A stretch of 13,711 nt of DNA from Thermococci archaeon (GTDB lineage: Archaea > Methanobacteriota_B > Thermococci > Thermococcales > Thermococcaceae): contig QMUF01000027.1 in the NCBI GenBank assembly GCA_003663525.1, positions 1 through 13,711 on the forward strand, written 5' to 3'. The notes below the pieces were generated by a model. The model made no database searches. It was given only the letters and a program-made list of their open reading frames with translations, and was not told where the DNA came from. Positions 6,032 to 12,599 of this stretch are shown here, one piece after another (position 1 is the stretch's first letter; each line of letters starts with the position of its first letter). The position numbers were made by a program, and so were the translations under genes.

Positions 6032-7011
6032 TGGGAAAAATCACCGTAGGAATAATAGCAAATCCTGAATCAGGGAGGGATATAAGGCGTTTAATCGCCC
6101 ATGCAAGTGTCTTTGATAACATGGAGAAGGTCAACATAGTTAAAAGACTCCTACTCATAATGCAAGAACTAGGAGTAGAGAAAGTTCTGGCAATGCCCGA
6201 AACATTTGGAATAGTGCCTGCTGCACTTCGTGCGGTAGGAGAACACATAGCCATGGAAGTTGAGATGCTCCCAATGAAAGTTTTGGGAGATTGGAGGGAT
6301 ACATTAAAGGCAGCCGAGATCATGAAGGACAGAGTAAGCGTGATAATCGTCATTGGAGGAGATGGTACTAATAGAGTTGTAGCAAAGGCCTCTGGAGATA
6401 TTCCCACAATGCCCATCTCTACAGGCACTAACAATGTCTTTCCCTACATGATAGAGGCCACTATAGCCGGAGCTACTGTCTCGGCAATAGCCACCGGCAT
6501 GGTTAAGCCTGAGGAAGGAACCTATAAAACAAAAAGAATTGAACTTTATGAGGATGGTAAACTTAAGGACATTGCCCTTATAGATGCTGTTGCAACACTC
6601 CACTCTTTCAAAGGATCCAAAGCCGTGTGGAAACCAGAATATTTGAGAGAGATAGTGGCAAGTATTTCCTTACCTTATAATATCGGTCTGAGCTCAATCC
6701 CTGGAATCTTGAAGGAGATTACCGAACAAGATGACTTAGGAATATATGTAGAGCTTGGAGGAGAAAAAGGGGTAAAAGCTCCCATAGCTCCTGGAGTATT
6801 TAGGGCAATAAAGGTCAAAGAAACAAAAGTCCTAGAACTGAACGAGGAAGTCGAGCTAAAAACCTCACCTTCTCTTCTGGCCCTTGATGGAGAAAGAGAA
6901 ACCGAGATGAAAGGAAGAATTACAGCAAAGATAACAAGAAATGGCCCAAGAGTTATAGACTACAAAAAGACTCTAAAACTAGCGGCTGAGAGGGGTTTCT
7001 TCGACGATTAG
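6031..7011 (+). CDS. acoX: AcoX-like ATP-NAD kinase family protein
   Basis: This 326-residue protein has the NAD-kinase/diacylglycerol-kinase fold. IGIIANPESGRDIR-like sequence appears at the N-terminus (here VGIIANPESGRDIRRLI, residues 6-22), the nucleotide motif VIGGDGTNR lies at about residues 107-115, and PISTGTNNVFP at 128-138. The C-terminal half is strand-rich, with LLALDGERETEMKGRI resembling the substrate-binding domain of NAD kinases. AcoX is classically encoded with acetoin dehydrogenase genes, but its reaction there is unknown; it is distinct from the housekeeping NAD kinase. The ATG overlaps the preceding TAA, with GGAGAGGG upstream. The TAG stop at 7009-7011 overlaps the stop of the convergent lplA. 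The association supports acetoin-like chemistry for the set-1 E1, without proving it. Confidence 0.88.
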   Translation: MGKITVGIIANPESGRDIRRLIAHASVFDNMEKVNIVKRLLLIMQELGVEKVLAMPETFGIVPAALRAVGEHIAMEVEMLPMKVLGDWRDTLKAAEIMKDRVSVIIVIGGDGTNRVVAKASGDIPTMPISTGTNNVFPYMIEATIAGATVSAIATGMVKPEEGTYKTKRIELYEDGKLKDIALIDAVATLHSFKGSKAVWKPEYLREIVASISLPYNIGLSSIPGILKEITEQDDLGIYVELGGEKGVKAPIAPGVFRAIKVKETKVLELNEEVELKTSPSLLALDGERETEMKGRITAKITRNGPRVIDYKKTLKLAAERGFFDD

Positions 7012-7793
7012 CTAAGTATTTCCTTTATTTTTTTGTTTATTTCTGTCTCATTTTTTATTGAACCCCCAAAGTTCCACTCGTCTTTAGAGTACTTCTCCTC
7101 ATACAAAATTTCCGCTATTTTACTCTCTTCTCTCACAGGTTCTTCAAAAGTTGAAGGAGCTGACAAAACCCTTGAATACCCCCATATCAATGCTTCAACA
7201 ACGTGATCCATGGAAATATTTTTTATAAAACTAGTGAGATTTGTCACTCTGTACTTAACTGGATCAAAGCTATGAACCTTTGGAATCTTCAAAAGGGAAT
7301 AAAGCATTTGCAGGTTGGAATCTACCAAAATGGAGCCATGTAAAAAAAGAACCTCCCACCTCAACCCTGCTGCAGTGCCAGAAACTTTTCTTTCATTAAC
7401 AACAACATCGTTAGTGTTTTTTAAATATGGCCTCAGGCCAAGTTTCTTCAGAGCAAGTAGGGTCCCTTTTAGAAGATGAGCATAAAGATAGTCTAGTGGA
7501 TACCTTACGTCCCTTTTAATGACAAGAGAATAATTTATACACCCCTCATCATGATAAACTGTTCCTCCTCCAGTAAATCGTCTTATTATCGGAAATCGAA
7601 ACCTATTAGCATTTTCTAGGTTAACATCCTCTTCAACTTTCATAAATCGCCCCAAAATCAGAGCTTTTTTATTTCTCCATATCCTCAGTGTGTCACTAAT
7701 AGTATCAACACCCCTAACCCTTGCAAGAGCTTCTTCAAAGGCTATGTTCAAATAAGGGTCAGGATACTCACTGAACAAAACTCTCAAACTCAT
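7008..7793 (-). CDS. lplA: Lipoate-protein ligase A (catalytic domain)
   Basis: This 261-residue protein belongs to the LplA/BirA catalytic family. Motifs are IRRFTGGGTVYHDEG (residues about 69-83), the lipoate-site RRxTGGGxVxH signature; NDVVVNERKVSGTAAGLR (around 107-124) with the catalytic Lys of KVSG; FLHGSILVD; and a YSKDEWNFGG C-terminus. The enzyme adenylates lipoate (or octanoate-derived lipoyl precursors) and attaches it to lipoyl lysines. The obvious clients are the two free lipoyl domains in this window. It lacks the C-terminal accessory domain of E. coli LplA, which is often a separate protein (LplB) in archaea, so an unlinked partner may be needed. It follows the second lipoyl gene by 41 bases. 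No ribosome site is visible, but TTTTAATTA lies about 26 bases upstream of the ATG, suggesting leaderless expression from its own promoter. Confidence 0.9.
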   Translation of the reverse strand: MSLRVLFSEYPDPYLNIAFEEALARVRGVDTISDTLRIWRNKKALILGRFMKVEEDVNLENANRFRFPIIRRFTGGGTVYHDEGCINYSLVIKRDVRYPLDYLYAHLLKGTLLALKKLGLRPYLKNTNDVVVNERKVSGTAAGLRWEVLFLHGSILVDSNLQMLYSLLKIPKVHSFDPVKYRVTNLTSFIKNISMDHVVEALIWGYSRVLSAPSTFEEPVREESKIAEILYEEKYSKDEWNFGGSIKNETEINKKIKEILS

Positions 7794-7799
7794 GATAAA

Positions 7800-7826
7800 A
7801 ATTAAGAAAAAAGAATAATTAAAAGT
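7800..7826 (-). terminator. T-rich terminator after the second lipoyl gene, overlapping an lplA promoter
   Basis: On the minus strand the sequence after the lipoyl stop contains ATTCTTTTTTCTTAATTTTTA, two oligo-T runs of the kind that stop archaeal RNA polymerase. The adjoining TTTTAATTA (plus positions 7816-7824) is placed correctly to act as a TATA box for leaderless transcription of lplA starting at about 7794. The same AT tract could therefore both reduce read-through and initiate anew. Confidence 0.3.
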
Positions 7827-7834
7827 TTTGAAAA

Positions 7835-8071
7835 CTATGCAGTTTCTACAACAGCTATTACATCTCCCTGAGACACTTCACCATTTTCAGGCACTAATAT
7901 CTTAAGCTTGCCACTTGCTGGAGCTTTTACAAGCACTGTGACTTTTTCTATCATAACTTCGGCTATTTCTTCGCCTTCTTCTACGACATCTCCATCCTTC
8001 TTATACCACTGGTTTACTACACCTTTTTTGTCCTCCTGACTAACTATTGGAACCTTGACTTCAATTTCCAT
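7835..8071 (-). CDS. Free-standing lipoyl-domain protein (set 2)
   Basis: This 78-residue single lipoyl domain reads MEIEVKVPIVSQEDKKGVVN, then a YKKDGDVVEEGEEIAEVMIEKVTV segment with Lys43 as the lipoylated residue, and APASGKLKILVPENGEVSQG at the C-terminal half. The domain is complete but divergent. The usual MPxLG opening is replaced by VPIVSQED, and the modified Lys is flanked by I-E-K-V-T instead of the E-S-E-K-L-S of the first carrier. The ATG at 8071 has GGAGGGG nearby and starts 21 bases after the E1 beta stop. It presumably takes acyl groups from the set-2 E1 and, with no second E2 here, would deliver them to the E2 encoded at 4846-5664 or to one elsewhere. A biotin carrier is unlikely because there is no MKM and lplA follows directly. 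Confidence 0.9.
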   Translation of the reverse strand: MEIEVKVPIVSQEDKKGVVNQWYKKDGDVVEEGEEIAEVMIEKVTVLVKAPASGKLKILVPENGEVSQGDVIAVVETA

Positions 8072-8092
8072 TCTTTCCCCTCCGATGTTAAG

Positions 8093-9091
8093 TCACATTA
8101 TGCTCTTTACAGCGTTGATGATTTTCTCTTTGTCAGGAAGGACATACTTCTCTAAAACCCTGCTGTAAGGAACGGGAACATCTGGATAAGCAACTCTAAC
8201 TGGTGGTGCCTCCAATGAGATTCCATTCTCAACAACTGTGGCAATGATTTCTCCACTCATACCATAGCTCCTGTAGTCCTCATCTGCTATTACCAAGCGA
8301 CCGGTCTTCTTTACAGACTCTAAGAGAGTTTTCTTGTCCAATGGAACTAGACTCCTCAAATCAATAACCTCTGCACTCATACCTTCCTTTTCGAGCTCTT
8401 CTGCGGCCCATATTCCCTCATGCACAGTCTTAGCAACACCGACAATCGTTACATCACTTCCCTCTCTAACCACTTTTGCCTCTCCAATTGGCACAGTATA
8501 GGGCTCTTCCGGAACTTCAACAGCAGCCTCTGGTGGAGAGGGCATCCATCCAAGTCCCATAAGGCCCTTGTGGAAGAAGTACATCACCGGATTGTCATCT
8601 CTAATTGCCGAAATCATGAGACCTTTTGCATCGTATGAGTTCGAGGGAATCACTATCTTCAAGCCTGGGACGTGTGCAAAGAGTCCATAGAGGCATTGAG
8701 AGTGTTGAGCCGCATCACTGTATCCTCCACCCATTGCAGTTGTTATAACTATTGGCATCTTTACCTGCCCACCCGACATGTAGTGGGCCTTTGCTATGTG
8801 GTTGTAAATCTGATCCATAGCGACTCCAAAGAAATCAACGAACATGAGCTCCACTATTGGTCTCATCCCTTTTGATGCCGCTCCCAAAGCAGCCCCTATA
8901 AAAGCGGACTCAGTTATTGGAGTGTCCCTAACTCTCTCAGGTCCAAATTTCTCAAGAAGACCAGAGGTTGCACCAAAGATTCCTCCATACGCTCCAATGT
9001 CCTCGCCCATGACAAATACATTTTTATCTCTCTCCATTTCCTGAGCTATTGCTTCAGAAATAGCTTTATACATGGGAAGTTTTCTTGCCAT
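8093..9091 (-). CDS. 2-oxoacid dehydrogenase E1 component, beta subunit (set 2)
   Basis: This 332-residue transketolase-like E1 beta is paralogous to the protein at 2452-3435. It has VFVMGEDIGAYGGIFGATSG, TPITESAFIGAALGAASKGM, PIVELMFVDFFGVAMDQIYN and the C-terminal AEVIDLRSLVPLD and VIADEDYRSYGM. It pairs with E1 alpha to decarboxylate a 2-oxoacid and reductively acylate a lipoyl carrier. A nine-residue insert rich in Pro and Met (GWMPSPPEAAV) precedes EVPEEPY, and the set-1 EGYPRCG is DEDYRSYG here, so the two pairs probably differ in substrate or partner. ATG at 9091 follows GGGGGGTGA and the E1 alpha stop by one base; the TTG start at 9109 adds six residues inside the E1 alpha gene and is unnecessary. 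Confidence 0.92.
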   Translation of the reverse strand: MARKLPMYKAISEAIAQEMERDKNVFVMGEDIGAYGGIFGATSGLLEKFGPERVRDTPITESAFIGAALGAASKGMRPIVELMFVDFFGVAMDQIYNHIAKAHYMSGGQVKMPIVITTAMGGGYSDAAQHSQCLYGLFAHVPGLKIVIPSNSYDAKGLMISAIRDDNPVMYFFHKGLMGLGWMPSPPEAAVEVPEEPYTVPIGEAKVVREGSDVTIVGVAKTVHEGIWAAEELEKEGMSAEVIDLRSLVPLDKKTLLESVKKTGRLVIADEDYRSYGMSGEIIATVVENGISLEAPPVRVAYPDVPVPYSRVLEKYVLPDKEKIINAVKSIM

Positions 9092-9092
9092 T

Positions 9093-10100
9093 TCACTCAC
9101 CCCCCGCAAAAACGGCCTTTAAAGCTTCTTCGGGCTCAGGATATGGGCTGTTTACAGCAAAATCAATAGCCTCTTGAACTTCCTTAATATTCTCCTCTTT
9201 GATCTTGTTGAGTTCCTCCTCTGTGACAATACCTTTTTCTAAGAGTGCCTTTTCGAAATTTAAGAGTGGATCTTTTTGCTTAGCAAGCTCTAGATCTTCC
9301 TTGGGCCTGTAATGCTGTGGATCACCCTCAAAGTGACCCCTCAATCTATAAACTTTTATCTCAATCAAGGTGGGCCCTTCTCCCCTTCTTGCTCTCTCAA
9401 CAGCTTCTTTGGCCACTTCATAAACCGCTATGACGTCAGTTCCATCCACACTCACACCTGGAACTCCATAAGCAGCAGCTCTCTCGCTGTTCTTTGAAAC
9501 TGCCGTGGATTTCTCTTTCGGAACGGATATAGCCCAGCTGTTATCTTCTATTACAAAAATCACTGGTAGTTTCCAAATTGCAGCTAAGTTAAGGGCCTCA
9601 TGAAAGGTTCCCTGGTTAGCAGCACCATCTCCACCAACAGCAACAGCAACGTAGTCTTCTCCCTTTAGTTTTGCAGCTATTCCCACACCAACGGCTTGTG
9701 GAAAGCTTGCACCAACAATTCCACTACAACTGAAGTTTTGGTATGCATCAAATAAGTGCATATGGCCACCCTTTCCTCCTGATAATCCCGTAGCTTTTCC
9801 AAAAATTTCAGCAGTCATCTTCTTTAGATCAACCCCCTTTGCTATTGCAAAGTGATGGGCCCTATGAGTTCCTACTACAGCGTCTTCAGGTTTCAAATGC
9901 AGGCAAACGCCAACTGCTGCTGATTCCTGACCAGAAGATAGGTGGAGTTCTCCTGGAATTGGGCCTGCAGATATATCGAATCTCGGAGTCTTTCCTTCAT
10001 AGTACCACTTTGCTAGTGTTTCTTCGTAGGTTCTAATCTTATGCATGGTTTTGTATATCTCAAGCAGGGTTTCCTTCGGAATTTCTTCTACTTTTTCCAT
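9093..10100 (-). CDS. 2-oxoacid dehydrogenase E1 component, alpha subunit (set 2)
   Basis: This 335-residue thiamine-diphosphate E1 alpha has GTHRAHHFAIAKG (residues 77-89), GGKGGHMHLFD (108-118), the cofactor motif GDGAAN (157-162) and EDN (185-187). Relative to the set-1 paralogue it has about ten extra residues near the N-terminus (RFDISAGPIPGELHLSSGQE, 40-59) just where the substrate channel of E1 is usually formed, and THRGHGH is replaced by THRAHHF. The reaction type is secure; the substrate is not. ATG at 10100 has GAGGTG six bases upstream; the longer frame from 10199 adds a hydrophobic AT-rich-derived stretch that is really leader sequence. It heads an operon of E1 alpha, E1 beta and lipoyl carrier, followed by lplA. 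Confidence 0.92.
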   Translation of the reverse strand: MEKVEEIPKETLLEIYKTMHKIRTYEETLAKWYYEGKTPRFDISAGPIPGELHLSSGQESAAVGVCLHLKPEDAVVGTHRAHHFAIAKGVDLKKMTAEIFGKATGLSGGKGGHMHLFDAYQNFSCSGIVGASFPQAVGVGIAAKLKGEDYVAVAVGGDGAANQGTFHEALNLAAIWKLPVIFVIEDNSWAISVPKEKSTAVSKNSERAAAYGVPGVSVDGTDVIAVYEVAKEAVERARRGEGPTLIEIKVYRLRGHFEGDPQHYRPKEDLELAKQKDPLLNFEKALLEKGIVTEEELNKIKEENIKEVQEAIDFAVNSPYPEPEEALKAVFAGGE

Positions 10101-10205
10101 ACCACACACCTCTATATACATCAAATTAAATAAAAACAAAGTCATAAAATATATCGATTGAAATATTATATAGTTTGTGGATATGCTTGCAAATATCAAC
10201 CAAAA
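10101..10205 (-). promoter_or_regulatory. AT-rich promoter region of the set-2 E1 operon
   Basis: The 105-base gap between the M23-like gene and E1 alpha is strongly AT-rich. On the minus strand ATATATTTTAT (about 10145-10155) is a plausible TATA box, which would put transcription start near 10125 and a leader of about 25 bases ending in GAGGTG (10107-10112) before the ATG at 10100. Other AT stretches in the gap prevent a unique choice. Confidence 0.35.
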
Positions 10206-10994
10206 TTAAACAATCCGCAACTCCATAGTATCTCCAATCTCAAAATCCCCACCAATCAGCTTAAGCTTCTCTTCATTGCAGAAAACTCCAACACCCTTGA
10301 CCTTAATTCCATTAGCAAAAACATCAAAATCTGCCTTGAAGACTCCAACTCCATTGGGTAAAACTTCACTGGCTTCCACGATCTTCCCAAAGAGTTCGGC
10401 TTTTCCTTCGTTGAATATTGCACCATAGTGATAGTGGGGCAGCCCTCCTTCAATGTTGTCAAAGGGCGTCATTCCCCTGCCGCTTTTTCGAAGCGACTTT
10501 AACCAGATGTAGTGCTCTTCCTTCTCAATAACTTCAAATTCCACTCCTTTAATAATGGGAACAAGACCTCTAACTTCTGGGAAAAGTGTAATCCCACCTC
10601 TAGCTCTATACCTGTCATTACAGGACCTTACTTCAAAATGCGCATGCTTATCGCTCCAAGGAGAGAAAAATCCAGAATAGATTAACCTTCCGATTTCATC
10701 ACCAAGAAAGACTTTTTCACCAATTTTAATCTTCGGCTCTACATGAAGGACCTTCAAACAAAAATCCTCAACTTCAAAAATTAGAAGGTAGTCTTCGCTA
10801 ACTGGAATGTATCGGGGAGTCTTTATCTTCCTTACCTCAACCAATTTACCCTCCTCAAATGGAAATAAAGCTTTTTCATCAAAGTAGACATCCACAGCGG
10901 TAGCGAGCTTGTGAGGAATATACGGAGTGTCAAAAAAGGAATACCTCACATCCGGAATTTCGAGATAAAGACCGTTTACCGTGGCTATCCTCAT
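10206..10994 (-). CDS. M23 peptidase-like (duplicated hybrid motif) protein
   Basis: This 262-residue soluble protein of no assigned function has a middle section that resembles the M23/LytM metallopeptidase fold. PHKLATAVDVYF (His28, Asp35) is followed by LFPFEEGKLVEVR, then VLHVEPKIKIGEKVFLGDEI with IGRLIYSGFF and DKHAHFEVR (His117, His119). In M23 enzymes the zinc is held by HxxxD and the second His of HxH; here the first motif has a longer spacing, so metal binding is plausible and peptidase activity uncertain. Thermococcales lack murein, so a classical cell-wall role is unlikely; the fold is also related to lipoyl-like barrels. The C-terminal 120 residues are strand-rich and unrecognised. 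The ATG at 10994 directly follows the TGA of the SPL-type gene, so the two are translationally coupled. No signal peptide is visible, implying a cytoplasmic role. Confidence 0.6.
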   Translation of the reverse strand: MRIATVNGLYLEIPDVRYSFFDTPYIPHKLATAVDVYFDEKALFPFEEGKLVEVRKIKTPRYIPVSEDYLLIFEVEDFCLKVLHVEPKIKIGEKVFLGDEIGRLIYSGFFSPWSDKHAHFEVRSCNDRYRARGGITLFPEVRGLVPIIKGVEFEVIEKEEHYIWLKSLRKSGRGMTPFDNIEGGLPHYHYGAIFNEGKAELFGKIVEASEVLPNGVGVFKADFDVFANGIKVKGVGVFCNEEKLKLIGGDFEIGDTMELRIV

Positions 10995-11792
10995 TCATTT
11001 CACCTCTATAACTTCCCAGCCCCCTCTGTGAACTTCTACTTCCTCAGCTTTAATATCTAAGTGTTTTATAAGTGCTATCAACTCCTTAACAAATTTCCAA
11101 AATTTATTCTCATTTATCATGATCTCATAACTTTCCGGGAAGTTTTCCTTTAAAATCTCTACGAACTCTCTTCCAGCACCCTTTAGATTGAGAACCTCAA
11201 AGGAGTGATAATCTACAATCCCTTTTGTTTCTTTAATTATGGCCTCAATATCAGTAATTTCAGGAATTATCGGGCTTATAAACCCATAGTTTTTAATCCC
11301 TTCATCTTTCAGGGTTTTTAATGCTTCTATCCTTAGCTTTTGGGAGGGTGTAAATGGCTCTATGAGCTGCTTTTCCTTCCCTTCAAAGCTGTTTATTGTT
11401 AGGCCCACCTCAATCTCATCAAAGAGTTTGAAAATATCAATATCTCTCACCACAAGCGGAGACTTAGTCAAAATACTCAATTTATTTCTCTTATCCATCA
11501 TCCGGAGGGTTCTCCTTGTTAGTTTGAGCTCCCTCTCAATTGGTTGATAGGGATCAGAGATGCTTGACATGAAAACCTCCCCATAAACTCTCTTTCTTGC
11601 CAGTTCTGGAGCGTTAATTTTTGCTTCCACCCATGTGCCCCAGTCACCGTAGGGCTTCCATTTGCATATAAACTTAGCATAACAATACCTACACCCAAAC
11701 TGGCAACCTACATATTGGTTTATAACCCAATCCACTCCAGGAATTCCGCTTTTTGTATAGATGCTTTTTGCTCTTGTTTTAATAACCCTCAT
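10995..11792 (-). CDS. SPL family radical SAM protein
   Basis: This 265-residue protein has the N-terminal signature of the spore-photoproduct-lyase-like (SPL/Rv2578c) group: KSGIPGVDWVINQYVGCQFG, then CRYCYAKF, with the iron-sulfur cysteines at 30, 34 and 37 in the CxxxCxxC spacing typical of radical SAM enzymes. Further group features are GEVFMSSISDPYQPIE, LTRRTLRMM, LSILTKSPLVVRD and IEVGLTIN. The enzyme would cleave S-adenosylmethionine to a 5'-deoxyadenosyl radical; the substrate is unknown, and genuine DNA-lesion repair is not implied by the family name. ATG at 11792 follows GAGGTG (11798-11803) and a TATA-like CTTATTTAAG, shared with the divergent gene. The gene is coupled to the downstream M23-like gene, so the two may work together. 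Confidence 0.87.
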   Translation of the reverse strand: MRVIKTRAKSIYTKSGIPGVDWVINQYVGCQFGCRYCYAKFICKWKPYGDWGTWVEAKINAPELARKRVYGEVFMSSISDPYQPIERELKLTRRTLRMMDKRNKLSILTKSPLVVRDIDIFKLFDEIEVGLTINSFEGKEKQLIEPFTPSQKLRIEALKTLKDEGIKNYGFISPIIPEITDIEAIIKETKGIVDYHSFEVLNLKGAGREFVEILKENFPESYEIMINENKFWKFVKELIALIKHLDIKAEEVEVHRGGWEVIEVK

Positions 11793-11819
11793 GGAAACAC
11801 CTCGGATATCAGCACCAAA

Positions 11820-11829
11820 CTTAAATAAG
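11820..11829. promoter_or_regulatory. Shared bidirectional TATA region
   Basis: CTTAAATAAG lies between the divergent genes and reads as a TATA-like element in both directions (CTTATTTAAG on the minus strand). On the plus strand, 26 bases on from its centre is about 11850, right at the ATG at 11851, which has no ribosome site, so that transcript is probably leaderless. On the minus strand the expected start near 11799-11803 gives a very short leader holding GAGGTG before the ATG at 11792. Confidence 0.45.
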
Positions 11830-11850
11830 CCTTAAAGTTTATAGTCTTTG

Positions 11851-12591
11851 ATGTTTGGTAGTGAGATTTATTCGAAGCGATTTTGGGAAATAGACTTTGC
11901 TAGAGGAATAGCGTTAATTATGATGTTAATTTCAAATTTTGTCACTGATTTGCAATTTTTCCTTGGTTATTCTGAGCATAAGATTTTCTGGAAATTCTTT
12001 GCCTATGCAACTGCTTCCCTCTTTGTGTCCATCTCTGGGCTTTCTTTGTGGATAAGTCACGCGAGAGGGAGGAAAAGCATAAAGAAGTACTTGCTCAGGT
12101 TTGCAAAATTGTTTGGTCTTGGAGTGCTAATAACTCTCACCACATATCTTCTTCTGGAAAGAGGGACAATTTACTTTGGGGTTCTGCACTTCTTAGGAGT
12201 TGCAAGTTTGCTCATCATCCCCTTCTACCAATTAGGATGGAAAAACATTTTTATAGCACCTTTATTCCTTCTGGGCCGTGAGATAGTAAGGGAAATTCAC
12301 GCTGAGAGCTTGTTTCTCTTACCATTAGGTATAACTCCTCACCAGTTCTTCACCTTAGATTATTTTCCTATATTCCCATGGTTTGGGGTTTTCTTACTGG
12401 GCACAGCCGTTGGCGGGATACTGTATCCAAATGGCCAGAGAAAATTCAACATCAGCAATCTAGACAACCCAGTCATAGATTTTATATGCTTCCTAGGGAG
12501 AAACACCCTGAAGATTTATGTAATTCACCAGCCTGTATTCGTGGGACTGCTCATGCTTATATATGGCGGATTACCTAATCTAGGAGTGTGA
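11851..12591 (+). CDS. DUF1624 / heparan-alpha-glucosaminide N-acetyltransferase-like membrane protein
   Basis: This 246-residue integral membrane protein has about seven hydrophobic segments. The N-terminus RFWEIDFARGIALIMMLISN matches the DUF1624 (HGSNAT catalytic-domain-like) signature of R/K-x-EIDxxRGxAI, followed by FVTDLQFFLGY. Later segments include GVLHFLGVASLL, FPIFPWFGVFLLGTAVG and FLGRNTLKIYVIHQPVFVGLL, all usual for the family. The position normally holding His after the first helix is Asn here (ISNF), which may affect acyl transfer. Such proteins are thought to move acetyl groups across membranes onto sugars; the archaeal substrate is unknown. The start is ATG at 11851 (a TTG at 11848 is immediately before it); with a TATA element 26 bases upstream and no ribosome site, leaderless translation is likely. 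Its stop is nine bases before the next ATG, forming a two-gene operon. Confidence 0.82.
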   Translation: MFGSEIYSKRFWEIDFARGIALIMMLISNFVTDLQFFLGYSEHKIFWKFFAYATASLFVSISGLSLWISHARGRKSIKKYLLRFAKLFGLGVLITLTTYLLLERGTIYFGVLHFLGVASLLIIPFYQLGWKNIFIAPLFLLGREIVREIHAESLFLLPLGITPHQFFTLDYFPIFPWFGVFLLGTAVGGILYPNGQRKFNISNLDNPVIDFICFLGRNTLKIYVIHQPVFVGLLMLIYGGLPNLGV

Positions 12592-12599
12592 GAGGTAAA

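Noticed and set aside
10101..10199. 33-residue hydrophobic N-terminal extension of E1 alpha (set 2) as a membrane anchor
   Set aside because: It is translated AT-rich leader sequence; the ATG at 10100 has a good ribosome site and matches the normal family start.
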